Assembly (NCBI GenBank): GCA_050743125.1
Contig: JBOGEB010000077.1
Span: 1 to 17,748 of the forward strand
DNA length: 17,748 nucleotides
DNA from: JBOGEB01 sp050743125
GTDB taxonomy: Bacteria > Actinomycetota > Nitriliruptoria > Euzebyales > Egibacteraceae
Direction of reading: 5' to 3'
Part shown: positions 1 through 7,941 of the stretch, piece by piece
How the letters are laid out: each line of letters opens with the position of its first letter
How positions within the stretch are numbered: position 1 is the first letter of the stretch
Translations under genes and position numbers: made by a program
The notes under the pieces: generated by a model
What the model was told of the DNA's origin: nothing
What the model saw: only the letters and a program-made list of their open reading frames with translations
Database searches by the model: none

Positions 1-19
1 AACCCGACCGCACCAACCT

Positions 20-40
20 CCCCCACCGACCCACCCACCC
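20..40 (-). other. G-quadruplex-type tract (minus strand)
   Basis: The plus strand has a run of five C followed, after a 5-nt spacer, by three CCC tracts separated by single A residues. The minus strand is therefore GGG-T-GGG-T-GGG-5 nt-GGGGG, which matches the canonical four-tract quadruplex pattern with very short loops. It lies about 115 nt past the stop of the minus-strand NTF2-like gene, so the G-rich strand would be in that gene's RNA if transcription runs through. Folding is inferred from pattern only. Confidence 0.5.
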
Positions 41-70
41 TTAAAGGCAACCACGGTTGACTACGCACGA

Positions 71-137
71 AGGTCGCGCTGCGTCGGGCGCAGCGACCTA
101 AAACGGTCTTCGGAGCGGAGCCCGACGCAGCGCGACC
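71..137. repeat. 17-bp perfect inverted repeat with alternative hairpin
   Basis: GGTCGCGCTGCGTCGGG at 72-88 is perfectly complementary to 121-137, leaving a 32-nt loop. The left arm can instead pair locally with 89-99: AGGTC plus GCTGCG, with a 2-nt GC bulge, closing a TCGGG loop. The two folds are mutually exclusive. The element begins 20 nt after the stop of the minus-strand gene ending at 157. No T-tract follows, so a simple intrinsic terminator is not supported. It could be a factor-dependent termination or RNA-stability element, or a repetitive extragenic palindrome. Confidence 0.6.
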
Positions 138-156
138 GCACTAAGGGATCAGGGGT

Positions 157-504
157 TCAGTAGTAGTCCCGCTGGTAGCGGATGCCCTCGTCGTCGGTCT
201 CGATCCAGGTCGACCGTGGGAGGTCCTTCCACCGCCGCCCGCCGGCGGTGAAGCTGATCGCCCACTCGACCGCGAGCGTGGAGCCGTCCTCGGACTCGAT
301 CATCCGCTTGGTCGTGACGTTGATCTGCTCGCGGGCCTGCAGCCACGAGTTCAGGTACGCCTGGATCAGCTTGTCCGTCTCGTGCGGCGGGTTCTGCGGC
401 TCGAGCCAGACCGCGTCGGGCGTGTACACGTCGAGCAGGGCCTCCACGTCCTGCTGCTCGAGTGCTTCGCTGAGCTCTTCCCATAACTGCAATGCCCGGC
501 CCAT
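157..504 (-). CDS. NTF2-like / SnoaL-fold small protein
   Basis: A 115-residue protein with the pattern of the NTF2-like superfamily. An N-terminal helix (LWEELSEALEQQDVEALLDVY) leads into a conserved-looking TPDAVWLEP strand, followed by a helix and a curved-sheet region with alternating hydrophobic residues (VEWAISFTAGGRRW). The pattern fits the family that includes SnoaL-like cyclases, ketosteroid isomerase and many uncharacterised stress or ligand-binding proteins. I chose the ATG at 502-504 because AGGAGG lies 4-5 nt upstream; an in-frame upstream start at 546 has no such site. No signal peptide or membrane segment is visible. The gene stands alone on the minus strand, followed downstream by the inverted repeat at 71-137. 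No substrate can be inferred; an enzymatic role and a simple binding role are both open. Confidence 0.75.
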   Translation of the reverse strand: MGRALQLWEELSEALEQQDVEALLDVYTPDAVWLEPQNPPHETDKLIQAYLNSWLQAREQINVTTKRMIESEDGSTLAVEWAISFTAGGRRWKDLPRSTWIETDDEGIRYQRDYY

Positions 505-616
505 CTGCCCTCCTGCTCGCCTGCGCTCCGCGCGCATAACGCGCACGACAAAACGATATCCGGGCCAGCCGCCTCAGCGGAAGGCCGCCGGCTTCGCTGG
601 ATGACTACTGGCTACG

Positions 617-631
617 CCGACCCACCCACCC
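617..631. repeat. Copy of 15-mer CCGACCCACCCACCC
   Basis: CCGACCCACCCACCC at 617-631 is identical to 26-40, and its first 14 bases recur at 9987-10000. All three copies are intergenic and in the same orientation. This copy lies 22-36 nt past the stop of bpa. On the minus-strand transcript it is G-rich (three GGG tracts). Read in the plus direction it is a C-rich, G-poor stretch of the kind Rho prefers. Confidence 0.45.
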
Positions 632-652
632 GCCTTCGTGGTAGCTGGTCTG

Positions 653-1120
653 CTACAGGTACTGCCCCATGCCCTGCTGCGGCGGCTGGGGGCCGGGGCC
701 GGGGGGAAGGCCGCGCTGGCGCATCTGCTCGAGCTGACGACTGGCCATCGCCTGCTGCTGGAAGATCGCTGCCTGGATCCCTTGGAACAGCCCTTCGAGC
801 CAGCCGATGAGCTGTGCCTGGGCGATGCGGATCTCGGACTCGGTGGGCAGACCCTCGTCGAACGGGAGGGTGAGGGCGACGAGCTCCTCCTGGAGGTCGC
901 CGCTCAGCACCTCGCAGAGCTGCTGGAGCGCGCGCTCGTGAACGATCCTGAGGCGCTCGCGGCCGGCCTCGTCGGTGGGGGCGCTGCGCACCTCCTCTTG
1001 CAATCCACGCAGCATCACCGCGATCCGCATGAGCTTTCCGGGATCGCTGATCGCGTTCTCATCGCCCCCCTCGGGGACCTGCACGACCTCTACCTCGTCC
1101 ACCATGCACATGCTACCCAC
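653..1120 (-). CDS. bpa: Bacterial proteasome activator (Bpa/PafE)
   Basis: Up to 155 residues. The protein ends in GQYL, the C-terminal motif by which Bpa/PafE (Mycobacterium tuberculosis Rv3780) docks into the alpha-rings of the 20S proteasome to open the gate without ATP. The helical core is recognisable from the family: LMRIAVMLRGLQEEVR, a conserved-type LTLPFDE segment, then RIAQAQLIGWLEGLFQGIQAA, the region that forms the ring's four-helix bundle. A Gly/Pro/Gln-rich flexible tail (from about residue 135) carries the docking motif, as in known members. Length is slightly below the mycobacterial protein. The start is uncertain: GTG at 1118-1120 and ATG codons 3 and 5 codons later are all in frame, and none has a strong ribosome site. 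The product acts in the cytoplasm on unfolded proteins. It lies 21 nt downstream of the thioredoxin gene on the same strand, so the two are probably cotranscribed. Confidence 0.93.
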   Translation of the reverse strand: MGSMCMVDEVEVVQVPEGGDENAISDPGKLMRIAVMLRGLQEEVRSAPTDEAGRERLRIVHERALQQLCEVLSGDLQEELVALTLPFDEGLPTESEIRIAQAQLIGWLEGLFQGIQAAIFQQQAMASRQLEQMRQRGLPPGPGPQPPQQGMGQYL

Positions 1121-1141
1121 GGTCGGCGAGGTAGCGGCCAG

Positions 1142-1972
1142 CTAGAAGAGCGCAGATGACAAGCGTGGGCGGAACACCCGAACGAGCTCATGCTGGTCGC
1201 CGAGGACCCGGAACACCTCCAGCACCGCCACGCGGGCGCCCTCGCGGGTTTCGGGGTCGCGGACCGCCGCGATCAGCGTCTCGAGCGCCTCGCAGTGCGC
1301 TCCACGCGCAGCGAGCGCGCGGCCGAGCTCGAGCCGCGCCTGGGCGTCGCCCGCCTCAGCCCGGGCGCGCAGCTGTGCGATCGTGCCCTCGTCAACGGCT
1401 GCACGAGACAGCCGCGCTTGCGCGAGCATGCGAGCGGCCTCGGCGTCGCCCGGCAGGCGCTCGAGCAACACGACGGCCTCGTCCCGCCCCGCAGGGCTCT
1501 CGCTCAGCAGCCCGGCCAGCGCCTTGGTCGCGGCGGGATGGCCGCTCTGCGCGGCGAGGGCCTGGCGGAGCAGCGGCTCGGCCTCGGTGGGGGAGAGGCG
1601 CGCAGCCCGCGCGACGAGCCGATCGGCCTCCGATGGCGCGAGCGCGGCGAAGAGCCGCTCGATGGTGGCCTCGGGCTGGACGCCCACGAACTCGGCGACG
1701 ACGCGACCGCCGGCGAACGCCTTCACCGAGGGGATGCTTTGGATGCGCAGCTGGCGCGCGAGGGTAGGCGCCTGGTCGAAGTTGACCTTCACCACATCGA
1801 CGTCAGCGGCCCACCGGGCCGCCGCCCGCTCGAGCAGCGGCGAGAGCTGTCGGCACGGCCCGCACCAGGGTGCCCAGAAGTCGACGACGACCGGGCGGGT
1901 CCGGCTGGCCTCGATGACCTGCATGGCGAACGTCGCCTCGGTCACCTCACGAATGACGGCGGTTTCGGTCAC
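1142..1972 (-). CDS. Thioredoxin-TPR fusion, CnoX/YbbN-type co-chaperone
   Basis: A protein of 276 residues. Residues 1-105 form a thioredoxin domain: VVVDFWAPWCGPC with active-site Cys37 and Cys40, and a SIPSVKAF segment carrying the cis-Pro. From about residue 110 to the end the sequence is Ala/Leu-rich helical repeats (LLRQALAAQ, ARLELGRALAARG and similar), matching the TPR half of YbbN/CnoX. E. coli CnoX has lost the first active-site cysteine and acts as a redox-activated holdase for GroEL/DnaK. This protein keeps the full CGPC, so a disulfide-exchange role is possible as well. I chose GTG at 1970-1972, preceded by GGAG at short spacing; a TTG three codons upstream (1979-1981) is also possible. 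It is cytoplasmic, with no signal peptide. It is followed after 21 nt by bpa and diverges from the PLP enzyme gene across about 76 bp. Confidence 0.88.
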   Translation of the reverse strand: MTETAVIREVTEATFAMQVIEASRTRPVVVDFWAPWCGPCRQLSPLLERAAARWAADVDVVKVNFDQAPTLARQLRIQSIPSVKAFAGGRVVAEFVGVQPEATIERLFAALAPSEADRLVARAARLSPTEAEPLLRQALAAQSGHPAATKALAGLLSESPAGRDEAVVLLERLPGDAEAARMLAQARLSRAAVDEGTIAQLRARAEAGDAQARLELGRALAARGAHCEALETLIAAVRDPETREGARVAVLEVFRVLGDQHELVRVFRPRLSSALF

Positions 1973-2048
1973 TGGCTCCAACGTAGCAGCCCTGAGCCCG
2001 CTCCCCGCCCGCTGGGGTACGGTGTCCGCGACGGGTCAGGAGGCGATC

Positions 2049-3440
<1,392 letters not shown>

Positions 3441-3481
3441 TCGCGCCGACAATGGCCACAACCCGTCAAGGAGGGCTGGTG

Positions 3482-3835
3482 ATGCGGATCCAGTCGGGGC
3501 AGCTGGTGCCACTGGGATACGGAAAGTACGTCCGGTCGGACGAGGTAGTGGCGGTCGAGCCGATCCACGAGGGCAGGGGACCGCGTCAACGGTCGCTCGT
3601 CTGGGTGCGTGGGGTGGCAGAGCCGATCGTCGCCTCCCGCGCCGACCCGTCGATCATCGACGACCTCGTCACCCCCGCCGAGGAAGCGGCCCGCATGCGC
3701 GGGTTGCGCGACGCGCTGACCAGCCTCGTCAAGGACCTCGAGCGCGTTCCCCCATTGCTCGCCCGCCTGGTCAAACAGGAGACGGCGATCGACCTCGACG
3801 AGCACATTGCCCAGGCCCGACGTGCCCTGAGCTGA
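3482..3835 (+). CDS. Small hypothetical protein, possibly RemA/RemB-like N-terminus
   Basis: A 117-residue protein whose start ATG at 3482 is set by AAGGAGGG 6 nt upstream. The N-terminal 60 residues look like an all-beta unit (LVPLGYGKYVRSDEVVAVEPI, then RSLVWVRGVAEPIVAS). Its Gly-x-Gly-x-x-V and Asp-x-Val-Val-Ala-Val spacing recalls the DUF370/RemA-RemB family of small DNA-binding regulators. The match is by eye only and weak. The C-terminal half (from about residue 65) is helical and charged (EEAARMRGLRDALTSLVKDLERV, then IAQARRALS), a region RemA lacks. No membrane segment or catalytic motif is visible. It follows the PLP decarboxylase-like gene by 41 nt and may be cotranscribed, but its own strong ribosome site means no coupling is required. 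Function unknown. Confidence 0.7.
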   Translation: MRIQSGQLVPLGYGKYVRSDEVVAVEPIHEGRGPRQRSLVWVRGVAEPIVASRADPSIIDDLVTPAEEAARMRGLRDALTSLVKDLERVPPLLARLVKQETAIDLDEHIAQARRALS

Positions 3836-3926
3836 CCCGCCGCTCGAGGACCCTTCGACGAGCTCACCTGTCTGGTGAACGCCGATTCGCGCGTGGAGGC
3901 GACCTTCCAGAAGCCCGGCGGACGTG

Positions 3927-3943
3927 GGCCACGCTCCGTGGCC
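3927..3943. terminator. Short GC hairpin in convergent intergenic region
   Basis: GGCCACG-CTC-CGTGGCC gives a 7-bp perfect stem with a 3-nt loop. It sits between two converging genes (stops at 3835 and 4122), where a bidirectional terminator would be expected. There is no T-tract on either side, so intrinsic termination is doubtful. The rest of 3836-4121 holds no gene I can support. Confidence 0.3.
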
Positions 3944-4121
3944 TCGGGCCGGCGGGACGCTCTCGACGCGTACCGGGTGGTTGGAGGATGCCCCACAGTG
4001 GTGACCTCGTGGGCTCGGGGCGTACAGCTGCGGGCCTTTGTCGTTCTGCCCCGGTCCGGATCGACGGCGAGCTGGGACCCGTCGACCTGCTCAGCGCCTG
4101 AGAAGCCAGTCTGAGCACCCG

Positions 4122-4574
4122 TCAGCCGCCCTCGACGACCTCCTTCAGGCGGGCCAGGGTCTTGTTCATGCCCTCGATGAGCGCTGCGGTCCGCTGCGCT
4201 CTGTGTTCCTCGGTGACGTCCTCCAGCACAGGTGGGATGGCCAGCGGCTCGAAGGACTCGGTCACGGTTGTGTCCGCACCGTCCGGCTCCAGGGCATACG
4301 TCCAGCGGACATACTTCACCTCGGGGCTACCGACCTCGAAGGTGAACAGCCGGCCGGACTCGGCGGCGGTGATCTCACAAAAGGTCGACCACTCCCGTTC
4401 ACCCAGCCGGTTGTGCCCAATGAATGTCGCCCCCGTGACGGCCTCGGCGCTGCCGCCGTTCCACTCGCACTTGTAGCACTCGGGGCTGAGGTCCCCCATT
4501 CGGGTCACGTCGCTCAACACGGCGTAGACGTCGTCGGGGGACGCATTGATGGCGATGCTCGCTGATCCACGCAT
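4122..4574 (-). CDS. SRPBCC (START-like) family protein
   Basis: A 150-residue protein with the layout of the SRPBCC/polyketide-cyclase-like superfamily. An initial strand (SASIAINASPDDVYAVLSDV) contains the common PxxVY/AVLSD helix start, with TRMGDLSPE following. Central strands (FIGHNRLGEREWSTFCEIT, LFTFEVGSPE, VRWTYALEP, TTVTESFEPL) lead to a long C-terminal helix (HRAQRTAALIEGMNKTLARLKEVV) that closes the hydrophobic pocket. Family members bind lipids or other hydrophobic ligands, or act as toxins or cyclases; nothing here fixes a ligand. I chose ATG at 4572-4574 because the fold begins directly after it. Upstream in-frame starts (4601, 4637) would add an unstructured Arg/Met-rich stretch. 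The ribosome site is weak (GGTAGGGTGGG). Monocistronic, convergent with the gene ending at 3835 and divergent from thrC. Confidence 0.82.
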   Translation of the reverse strand: MRGSASIAINASPDDVYAVLSDVTRMGDLSPECYKCEWNGGSAEAVTGATFIGHNRLGEREWSTFCEITAAESGRLFTFEVGSPEVKYVRWTYALEPDGADTTVTESFEPLAIPPVLEDVTEEHRAQRTAALIEGMNKTLARLKEVVEGG

Positions 4575-4678
4575 ACGCCCCACCCTACCGGTGGCATGCA
4601 TGCGCTGTGACCGCATGCTTCCCATGGGTGAAGGCAAGTCGCTGGTCTGGGCTGTAGCACGTCTCGGTCATGCGCGCT

Positions 4679-4696
4679 GTCGACGGCATCGTCGAC
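4679..4696. promoter_or_regulatory. Inverted repeat between SRPBCC gene and thrC
   Basis: GTCGACG-GCAT-CGTCGAC is a perfect 7-bp inverted repeat with a 4-nt centre, placed between two divergent genes. It could be an operator or a leader hairpin. The 258-bp spacer also holds the 8-bp palindrome TGACGTCA at 4776-4783. Neither can be tied to a known regulator. Confidence 0.3.
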
Positions 4697-4819
4697 CTGG
4701 GGCCCTCGGCGCTTTCCTCCTGTTCGGGACGGACAGCTACCAAGAAATGTCGAGCATTGGGACCCCGTTCCTTCATGACGTCAATCGATGATGGCGGTCA
4801 GGGCAGAGCCTTGTCGGCG

Positions 4820-4825
4820 TAGACT
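4820..4825 (+). promoter_or_regulatory. Candidate -10 box for leaderless thrC mRNA
   Basis: TAGACT matches the TANNNT -10 element of actinobacterial housekeeping promoters. It ends 7 nt before the thrC start ATG, which has no good ribosome site. That spacing is what is seen when transcription starts at or next to the start codon. No convincing -35 element is present. Confidence 0.4.
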
Positions 4826-4832
4826 CCGGACG

Positions 4833-5936
4833 ATGACCGAGACCGGCCATGCCCCTGTTGTGTCTGCGCCGCCCAAGACAAGTCTTCGGCAGTGGCGGGG
4901 ACTGATCGAGGAGTACCGAGACCGGCTGCCGGTGACGCCCGACACGCCCGTCATAACCCTGAGGGAGGGCGGGACACCGCTGATCCACAGCGTCGTCCTG
5001 TCAGAGCGGACCCGCTGCCAGGTGTGGCTGAAGTACGACGGGACGAACCCCACCGGCTCGTTCAAAGATCGCGGGATGACGCTCGCGATCTCGAAAGCGG
5101 TCGAGGCCGGCGCCAAGGCGGTCATCTGCGCCTCGACTGGGAACACCTCCGCGTCGGCAGCGGCGTATGCGGCGAAGGCGGGGCTTGTGTGCGGTGTGCT
5201 CATCCCCAAGGGCAAGATCGCCCTCGGCAAGCTCGCCCAGGCGCTCGTCCACGGCGCGACCGTCATCCAGGTTGAGGGCAATTTCGACATTGCGCTCGAT
5301 ATTTGTCGGACGCTTGCCGAGAAGTATCCGGTGGATCTCGTCAACTCGATCAACCCCTACCGCATCCAGGGACAGAAGACCGGTGCGTTCGAGATCTGCG
5401 ACGCCCTGCAGCGCGCTCCGGACGTCCACGTGATACCGGTTGGCAACGCCGGCAACATCACGGCGTACTGGTTGGGCTACCGCGAGTATCACGCGGACGG
5501 ACTGGCTGACCGCCTGCCCGTGATGCGCGGGTTCCAGGCCGCAGGCGCTGCTCCGATCGTTCTCGGGGCGCCGGTCGAGTCACCGTCGACGATCGCGACC
5601 GCGATCCGTATCGGCAACCCCGCGTCCTGGAAAAGCGCCACCGCCGCTGCGCAGGAGTCCGGCGGATCCATTCGTGCGGTGACCGACCGGGACATCCTCA
5701 AGGCGTACCGGCTCGCCGCCGCCGAGGGGGTGTTCTGCGAGATGGCCTCGGCTGCAAGCATCGCCGGACTGCTCCAGCTCTACGACGACGGCGACCTGGT
5801 CCCGGGCTCTACGGTGGTCTGCGTTCTGACGGGCCATGGCTTGAAGGACCCGGACTGGGCTATCGCCGGCGCATCCAGGCCGTCGGTCGTCCAACCCGAC
5901 GTGGACGCGGCTGCGGAGCTGCTGAACCTTCGGTGA
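4833..5936 (+). CDS. thrC: Threonine synthase
   Basis: A 367-residue protein of the fold type II PLP family, short bacterial class of threonine synthase. It converts O-phosphohomoserine to threonine and phosphate. The PLP lysine is K78 in NPTGSFKDRGM; the substrate and cofactor loop CASTGNTSASAAAYAAKAG follows, and the phosphate-binding glycine loop appears as PVGNAGNITAYW. The C-terminal region ends with TGHGLKDPDW, a typical threonine synthase signature. I chose ATG at 4833 (MTETGHAP); an in-frame upstream ATG at 4788 would add an Arg-rich extension not expected in the family. A TAGACT box 7 nt upstream suggests a leaderless transcript. The stop overlaps the GTG of thrB by 4 nt, so the two are translationally coupled. 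Homoserine dehydrogenase, often the first gene of this operon in actinobacteria, is absent upstream. Confidence 0.96.
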   Translation: MTETGHAPVVSAPPKTSLRQWRGLIEEYRDRLPVTPDTPVITLREGGTPLIHSVVLSERTRCQVWLKYDGTNPTGSFKDRGMTLAISKAVEAGAKAVICASTGNTSASAAAYAAKAGLVCGVLIPKGKIALGKLAQALVHGATVIQVEGNFDIALDICRTLAEKYPVDLVNSINPYRIQGQKTGAFEICDALQRAPDVHVIPVGNAGNITAYWLGYREYHADGLADRLPVMRGFQAAGAAPIVLGAPVESPSTIATAIRIGNPASWKSATAAAQESGGSIRAVTDRDILKAYRLAAAEGVFCEMASAASIAGLLQLYDDGDLVPGSTVVCVLTGHGLKDPDWAIAGASRPSVVQPDVDAAAELLNLR

Positions 5937-6826
5937 CCGCTATCGAGGTCAGGGTTCCGGCGACCAGCGCGAACCTGGGACCGGGGTTCGACGCGTTCGG
6001 CATAGCGCTTGGCGTCTACTTCACGGTGCGGGTGGAGCCGCGGGGGGAGCGGCGCGTCATCCCGACCGGCGAGGGCGCCGACGAGCTGCCCAGGGGCGAC
6101 GACAACCTCGTATGGCGTGCGGTCGTGAGCTACTGTCGGCGATTCAACACGGACGTGCCGGACGTCACGCTGCGCGCCGAGAACGCGATTCCAGTCGAGC
6201 GGGGGATGGGCTCGTCGGCTGCAGCGGCGGTGGCGGGTGTGGTGCTTGGCCGTGCGCTCACGCGGGCGGGCGGGCGGGACCAGGAGCTCATCGACCTCGC
6301 CGCGGAGCTCGAAGGGCACCCCGACAACGCCGCTGCCGCCGTCCTCGGGGGACTCGTGGTCTGTTACGACGGAGCCGCGATCCGGCTGGACCCGACGGAC
6401 CGGCTCCGGCCGGTGCTGTGCGTGCCGGCCACCCGGCAGTCGACCGAGGCCGCGCGTGGCATTCTGCCCGAGGCCATCCGGCTGCACGAGGCCGCCGCGA
6501 ACGGCGCTCGGGCTGCGGTCGTGCTCGCGGGCTTGGCCGGCGCGATGGCCTTCGACCCGAGCGCGATGCGGGACGTGCTCCACGAGCCGGCCCGCCTTGA
6601 GGAGATGGCCGCTTCTGGTGCGCTGGTCCGGACGCTGCGGGCGGCTGGCATCGCCGCCTGCCTCTCCGGCGCAGGCCCGAGTGTGCTCGTGATCACCGAA
6701 GCGGGCGGTCGGACGGCGGACGGTCTGAAGAGCCTGGAGACCATCCGCGCTGCGGCAGGCAGACAGTTCGACGTCCGCGTGGCTAGCTGGGATCGGGCGG
6801 GGGCGATGGTGAGCCGCCAGGCGTGA
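5933..6826 (+). CDS. thrB: Homoserine kinase
   Basis: A 297-residue GHMP-family kinase that phosphorylates L-homoserine with ATP to give the substrate of ThrC. The N-terminal signature PATSANLGPGFDAFG (residues 9-23) is that of homoserine kinases. The ATP loop is IPVERGMGSSAAAA (about 86-99), and the C-terminal GHMP motif is CLSGAGPSVLV near residue 245. Length is normal. The start is GTG at 5933-5935, overlapping the thrC stop (GTGA), consistent with coupled translation and balanced enzyme levels. The protein is cytoplasmic. A 167-bp gap with its own candidate promoter separates it from the next gene, so the operon may end here. Confidence 0.96.
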   Translation: MTAIEVRVPATSANLGPGFDAFGIALGVYFTVRVEPRGERRVIPTGEGADELPRGDDNLVWRAVVSYCRRFNTDVPDVTLRAENAIPVERGMGSSAAAAVAGVVLGRALTRAGGRDQELIDLAAELEGHPDNAAAAVLGGLVVCYDGAAIRLDPTDRLRPVLCVPATRQSTEAARGILPEAIRLHEAAANGARAAVVLAGLAGAMAFDPSAMRDVLHEPARLEEMAASGALVRTLRAAGIAACLSGAGPSVLVITEAGGRTADGLKSLETIRAAAGRQFDVRVASWDRAGAMVSRQA

Positions 6827-6954
6827 CCTTCCCCGGCACAACCCCGCGCACCGAGCGACGTCGACCCCCACACTCACCTGCGCAGGAAACCGAGAGTGTT
6901 CTGACATTCGCCATCCGGCCATGCGCCCGCAACCGCCTCCCGCGGCGGGCGAGC

Positions 6955-6970
6955 TAAGGTGGATTAATCC
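6955..6970 (+). promoter_or_regulatory. Candidate -10 box with overlapping GGATTAATCC palindrome
   Basis: TAAGGT at 6955-6960 fits the TANNNT -10 pattern. It abuts the perfect 10-bp palindrome GGATTAATCC at 6961-6970, flanked by GTG and CAC that nearly extend it. This AT-rich dyad stands out in GC-rich surroundings and lies 24 nt before the metallophosphatase start, where an operator would block initiation. There is no clear -35. The ribosome site AGGAAG (6984-6989) lies in a second short palindrome, CTTCCAGGAAG (6979-6989). Confidence 0.4.
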
Positions 6971-6993
6971 CACTCCTTCTTCCAGGAAGTCGC

Positions 6994-7941
6994 ATGGTTC
7001 ATCCACCCACCGTCCCGTCCACCGCGCCACTCAAAGGAGTCCAGCCTGACGGCCGGACGCCGATAACCATTGCCCAGATCTCCGATCCACATGTGGGGTC
7101 ACCGCACTTCGTCCCCAACCTCATGAACCGTGTGATTGTCGAACTCGACGAGTTCGGGCCTGACGTGGTGATCTGCACCGGCGACGTCACGAACGAGGGC
7201 TTTGCGCAGGAGTACAAGGCGGCGGCCGCCTACTTCCGCCAGATCAAGCAGCCGTTCCTCGCCATCCCGGGTAACCATGACAGCCGCAACGTCGGTTATC
7301 TGCACTTCGAGAAGTTGTTCGGCCCGTGCCACTGGACGGCCGATTTCGGTCCGGTCCGGATCGTGGCGGCTGACTCTTCCGAGCCTGACCTGAACGAGGG
7401 CAGGATCGGACGGGACCGATACGACTGGATCCGAGAGTCGTTCGAGTGTGAGGCCGAGCTGAAGGTGTTCGCGCTTCACCACCATCTCATCCCCGTGCCC
7501 GGCACGGGCCGGGAGCGCAGCACCGTGCAGGACGCGGGCGACCTGCTGGAGCTGCTGTTGGCGGCGGGCGTCGACCTCGTGCTCACCGGGCACAAGCACG
7601 TCCCCCACGTCTGGCGGCTTGAGCACATGTACGTTGCGAGCGCCGGCACGATGTCGAGCCTGCGGCTGCGTGGTGAGACAAAGCCGTGCTACTCGCTGAT
7701 CGAGTATGAGCGCGGTCAAGTCCGTATCCATTGGAAGTATCCGTTTGGCCCGTCGATGCTTATTGCGCACTGGAACGTCTGTACTGGCGAGCAGTACCAC
7801 CGCGAGTTCGAGCCGCTCTTCGCCGCGCCGCTCCGGGCCAAAGAGCCGCTTCGTGCGCAAGAGCCGACCCGGCCGAAGGACACGGGCCACCCCGCGATCG
7901 GTGACGCCTTGGTCCAGGATCCCTCACGGAGGGCCGGCTGA
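6994..7941 (+). CDS. Calcineurin-like metallophosphatase / phosphodiesterase
   Basis: A 315-residue protein with all five metal-binding blocks of the class III (CpdA-like) phosphodiesterases: D31-x-H33 (SDPHVG), G63-D64 with N67 (GDVTN), GNHD at 93-96, HHH at 162-164 and GHKH at 199-202. These bind two metal ions and hydrolyse phosphomono- or diesters. The CpdA family includes cAMP phosphodiesterase, but many members act on other substrates. ATG at 6994 has AGGAAG 4 nt upstream. The C-terminal 40 residues are low-complexity (LRAKEPLRAQEPTRPK). Its stop TGA shares bases with the CTG that appears to start the cDPG synthetase, so the two are translationally coupled. From that I infer a linked substrate, possibly cyclic 2,3-diphosphoglycerate. 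No signal peptide or membrane segment is seen. Confidence 0.92.
   Translation: MVHPPTVPSTAPLKGVQPDGRTPITIAQISDPHVGSPHFVPNLMNRVIVELDEFGPDVVICTGDVTNEGFAQEYKAAAAYFRQIKQPFLAIPGNHDSRNVGYLHFEKLFGPCHWTADFGPVRIVAADSSEPDLNEGRIGRDRYDWIRESFECEAELKVFALHHHLIPVPGTGRERSTVQDAGDLLELLLAAGVDLVLTGHKHVPHVWRLEHMYVASAGTMSSLRLRGETKPCYSLIEYERGQVRIHWKYPFGPSMLIAHWNVCTGEQYHREFEPLFAAPLRAKEPLRAQEPTRPKDTGHPAIGDALVQDPSRRAG

Noticed and set aside
1383..2048. Upstream extension of the PLP enzyme frame
   Set aside because: The 222 extra codons lie antisense to the thioredoxin gene and are low-complexity. The ATG at 2049 has an AGGAGG site at ideal distance.
3875..4114. 79-codon plus-strand frame in the convergent gap
   Set aside because: No ribosome site, no motif, irregular composition. 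Likely chance in GC-rich DNA.
6900..6990. Intrinsic terminator after thrB
   Set aside because: The spacer has only weak dyads and no stem followed by a T-tract.
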